From: Lachnospiraceae bacterium UBA4292
Lineage (GTDB): Bacteria; Bacillota; Clostridia; Lachnospirales; Lachnospiraceae
Length of the DNA stretch: 7,713 bases
Assembly: GCA_002395865.1 (NCBI GenBank)
Contig: DGVE01000122.1
Coordinates: 1 to 7,713, forward strand
Direction of reading: 5' to 3'
Made by a program: the position numbers and the translations under genes. The notes beneath the pieces are model-generated. The model saw nothing but the letters and a program-made list of their open reading frames with translations, did no database searches and had not been told where the DNA came from. This document shows, piece after piece, positions 6,345 to 7,713 of the stretch; the first letter of the stretch is position 1, and each line of letters starts with the position of its first letter.

Positions 6345-6564
6345 TAAGCTCTTCCAGAGAGCCCGGGAAGGTGTGAGCGGGCGGAGCGTGTGACGTGAAT
6401 TTCAGCATCGGAGCCTTCCGTGAAAGCAGTAATGTCCGAAAGGACGGATAGATTAAGCGGAGCCTGCCGCGGCGCGCGGCATAAGAGAGCGGACGTAGTC
6501 CGAATATGGGTGGTACCGCGGGGAAACTCGTCCCATGTCGATGAGATGTGGGGCGGGCTTTTTT
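6345..6564 (+). promoter_or_regulatory. T-box riboswitch, tRNA-Phe specific (pheST leader)
   Basis: A transcription-attenuating leader that binds uncharged tRNA-Phe and then allows readthrough into pheST. The 5' part carries the AGAGA box (6356-6360) of Stem I. The proposed specifier codon is TTC (Phe) at 6401-6403, in the context GAATTTCA. Next are a GTCC-GAAA-GGAC hairpin (6434-6445) and a 7-bp GC hairpin, TGCCGCG/CGCGGCA (6465-6471 with 6475-6481), in the place of Stem III. The T-box core GGGTGGTACCGCG (6508-6520) forms the antiterminator: ATGGG 6506-6510 with CCCAT 6532-6536, the 7-nt bulge TGGTACC 6511-6517, then GCGGG 6518-6522 with CTCGT 6527-6531 around a GAAA loop. Bulge TGGT would pair with ACCA, matching the A73 discriminator of tRNA-Phe. 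Both specificity signals and the downstream gene agree on phenylalanine. The Stem I boundary is approximate. Confidence 0.93.
6527..6564 (+). terminator. T-box-controlled terminator before pheS
   Basis: CTCGTCCCATGTC (6527-6539) pairs with GATGTGGGGCGGG (6545-6557), including several G.U pairs, around GATGA. T6559-T6564 follow. The left strand is the same segment (6527-6536) that closes the antiterminator, so the two folds exclude each other. This is the default fold when tRNA-Phe is charged. Confidence 0.88.
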
Positions 6565-6567
6565 ATT

Positions 6568-6596
6568 GCCCGCGGATAAGCGGTGAGAGTCCGCGG
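6568..6596 (+). other. Hairpin between T-box terminator and pheS ribosome binding site
   Basis: CCGCGGA (6570-6576) pairs with TCCGCGG (6590-6596), 7 bp with a 13-nt loop, ending one base before the AAAGG ribosome binding site. An overlapping alternative is GCGGGC (6553-6558) with GCCCGC (6568-6573), a 6-bp GC stem with the terminator's T-run in its loop. Neither is part of the standard T-box core. A role in stabilising the readthrough message or in modulating pheS translation is only inferred. Confidence 0.4.
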
Positions 6597-6612
6597 AAAG
6601 GTTGGAACTGTT

Positions 6613-7659
6613 ATGGAAAATTTAAACGAACTGAGCGAAGTGATCTCGCAGATCAAGGAAGAGATCACGAACGGTATCGAAAAGCTGGAGAACTCGCGCA
6701 TGGCGTACGAGTTCAGGAAGAGCTTTATGGACAACAAGGCCGGCAAGATCAGCGCGCTCATGAAGGAGATGAGGAACATCCCGGGCGAGCAGAAGGCCGC
6801 ATTCGGCAAGGGCATCAACGATCTGAAGAACTGGGCCGCAGGCAAGTTCGAGGAGATAGACGCGGCTTTAAAGGCTAAGGAGGCAATGGCCAGGTATGAG
6901 AGCGAGAAGATAGACGTGACCATGCCTTCGGTAAAGCCGGAGCTCGGCAACCTGCACCCCGTTACGCAGATAAGGAGCCAGATAACTGATATATTCACAT
7001 CGATGGGCTTTGAGGTGTTCGAGGGAAGCGAGATCGAGACGGATTATTACAATTTCACGGCCCTCAATACGCCCGCGGATCACCCCGCGAGGGATATGCA
7101 GGATACGTTTTATCTCTCTCCCGGCTTCCTGCTCAGAACGCAGACATCTTCGGGGCAGATACATGTCATGGAAAACAAAAAGCCCCCGATTAAGATACTC
7201 TCCCCGGGAAAGGTGTTCAGATCCGACGACGACGCCACTCATTCGCCCATGTTCACGCAGATGGAGGGACTCGTGGTCGATAAGGGTATCACTCTCAGCG
7301 ACTTAAAGGGAAGCCTCGACACTCTCGTGAAGAAGGTGTTCGGCGAGGAGACGACGACACGCTTCAGACCCTCGTATTTTCCCTTCACGGAGCCCTCGGT
7401 GGAGGTGGACGTGAGCTGCTTCGAGTGCGGCGGCAAGGGCTGCAGGCTCTGCAAGGGTACGGGCTGGATAGAGGTACTCGGCGCAGGCGTCGTAAACAGG
7501 AAGGTGCTTAAAAACTGCGGCATCGACCCGGACGAGTATTCGGGCTACGCCTTCGGTATCGGTATAGAGAGGCTTGCGATGCTCAAGTACGGCATCAACA
7601 ACATAAAGCTGCTCTACGAGTCGGATCTGCGCGTTCTGAAGCAGATAAATGAAAATTAA
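6613..7659 (+). CDS. pheS: Phenylalanyl-tRNA synthetase alpha subunit (348 aa)
   Basis: Catalytic subunit of the alpha2-beta2 class II enzyme that charges tRNA-Phe in the cytosol. Residues 1-95 are a helical, charged N-terminal arm of the kind that forms a tRNA-contacting coiled coil. [11 protein letters not shown] (157-167), class II motif 2 ([14 protein letters not shown], 199-212) and motif 3 ([17 protein letters not shown], 311-327) are intact. A313 aligns with the alanine known to limit amino-acid pocket size in this family. Four Cys (269, 272, 277, 280) form a CxxC-x4-CxxC knuckle that I also recall from other Gram-positive PheS. The length fits the usual 340-350 residues. I chose the ATG at 6613 because it gives the family's normal N-terminus, with AAAGG at 6597-6601 and GGA at 6604-6606 upstream. 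A longer GTG start at 6583 would lie in the leader hairpin. It is controlled by the T-box leader and followed by pheT after 11 bases. Confidence 0.98.
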   Translation: MENLNELSEVISQIKEEITNGIEKLENSRMAYEFRKSFMDNKAGKISALMKEMRNIPGEQKAAFGKGINDLKNWAAGKFEEIDAALKAKEAMARYESEKIDVTMPSVKPELGNLHPVTQIRSQITDIFTSMGFEVFEGSEIETDYYNFTALNTPADHPARDMQDTFYLSPGFLLRTQTSSGQIHVMENKKPPIKILSPGKVFRSDDDATHSPMFTQMEGLVVDKGITLSDLKGSLDTLVKKVFGEETTTRFRPSYFPFTEPSVEVDVSCFECGGKGCRLCKGTGWIEVLGAGVVNRKVLKNCGIDPDEYSGYAFGIGIERLAMLKYGINNIKLLYESDLRVLKQINEN

Positions 7660-7670
7660 GGAGGCGCGAA

Positions 7671-7713
7671 ATGTTAGTACCTATAAGCTGGTTAAAGGAT
7701 TATGTGGATATAG
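7671..7713 (+). CDS. pheT: Phenylalanyl-tRNA synthetase beta subunit, first 14 codons (cut by window end)
   Basis: The beta subunit carries the editing and tRNA-recognition modules of the alpha2-beta2 enzyme. Only the start is visible: MLVPISWLKDYVDI, which matches the typical PheT N-terminus (M-L-V-x-x-x-W-L-x-D-Y-V). A perfect AGGAGG at 7659-7664 lies six bases before the ATG, and the Shine-Dalgarno overlaps the pheS stop. The gene is co-transcribed with pheS, under the same T-box. The short length limits what can be said, but gene order and sequence make the call firm. Confidence 0.93.
   Translation, partial: MLVPISWLKDYVDI

Noticed and set aside
6583..6612. GTG at 6583 as the pheS start, adding 10 residues
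   Set aside because: It lies inside the leader hairpin, has a poorer ribosome binding site, and gives an N-terminus unlike the family. ATG at 6613 fits better.
6420..6878. Plus-strand open frame of 152 codons across the T-box and the start of pheS
   Set aside because: It reads through the T-box antiterminator and terminator and overlaps pheS in another frame. Its composition (many Arg, Gly, Glu) is that of a shadow frame.

Overview
The window looks like a piece of a Gram-positive Clostridia chromosome, most likely Lachnospiraceae or a close relative. Three things suggest this: a tRNA-Phe T-box leader ahead of pheS-pheT, two cytosolic LacI-type ligand-binding/GGDEF fusion proteins with an SCGC motif, and strong AGGAGG-type ribosome binding sites with frequent AGA/AGG and ATA codons. 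I did no database search, so the taxonomic call is inference.

Layout on the + strand. 1-250 is the 3' end of triosephosphate isomerase (tpiA), closed by a perfect GC-rich hairpin terminator. A short AT-rich gap (about 294-395) holds a plausible promoter. Next comes a tightly packed three-gene operon, 396-5910: a 634-aa sensor/diguanylate cyclase, a 782-aa sensor/diguanylate cyclase (1-nt overlap, TAATG) and a class I dihydroorotase, pyrC (4-nt overlap, ATGA). Two adjacent hairpins with T-rich tails (5928-5980) follow. The last part is pheS (6613-7659) and the first 14 codons of pheT, driven by a consensus-like promoter (TTGACA-17-TATTAT) and controlled by a T-box riboswitch with a TTC (Phe) specifier and a UGGU bulge.

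The most interesting stretch is the 700-bp intergenic region between pyrC and pheS. About 265 bp of it (5985-6250) forms a large multi-helix imperfect inverted repeat. Four mismatches in the helices are C.A on the + strand and become G.U wobbles if the - strand is transcribed. A - strand promoter places the predicted transcription start exactly at the base of the outer helix. Next to that helix is a textbook H-type pseudoknot. I read this as a stand-alone, minus-strand, highly structured noncoding RNA gene. The raiA-motif RNA class of Firmicutes is one candidate family, but I cannot confirm the family by eye. Its promoter overlaps the pheST promoter back to back through a shared TTGACAA/TTGTCAA -35 element.

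How the parts fit: tpiA, pyrC and pheST are ordinary housekeeping genes. The unusual pairing is pyrC translated in overlap with two ligand-sensing c-di-GMP synthases, which suggests (inference only) that a metabolite signal and pyrimidine synthesis are co-expressed with c-di-GMP production.
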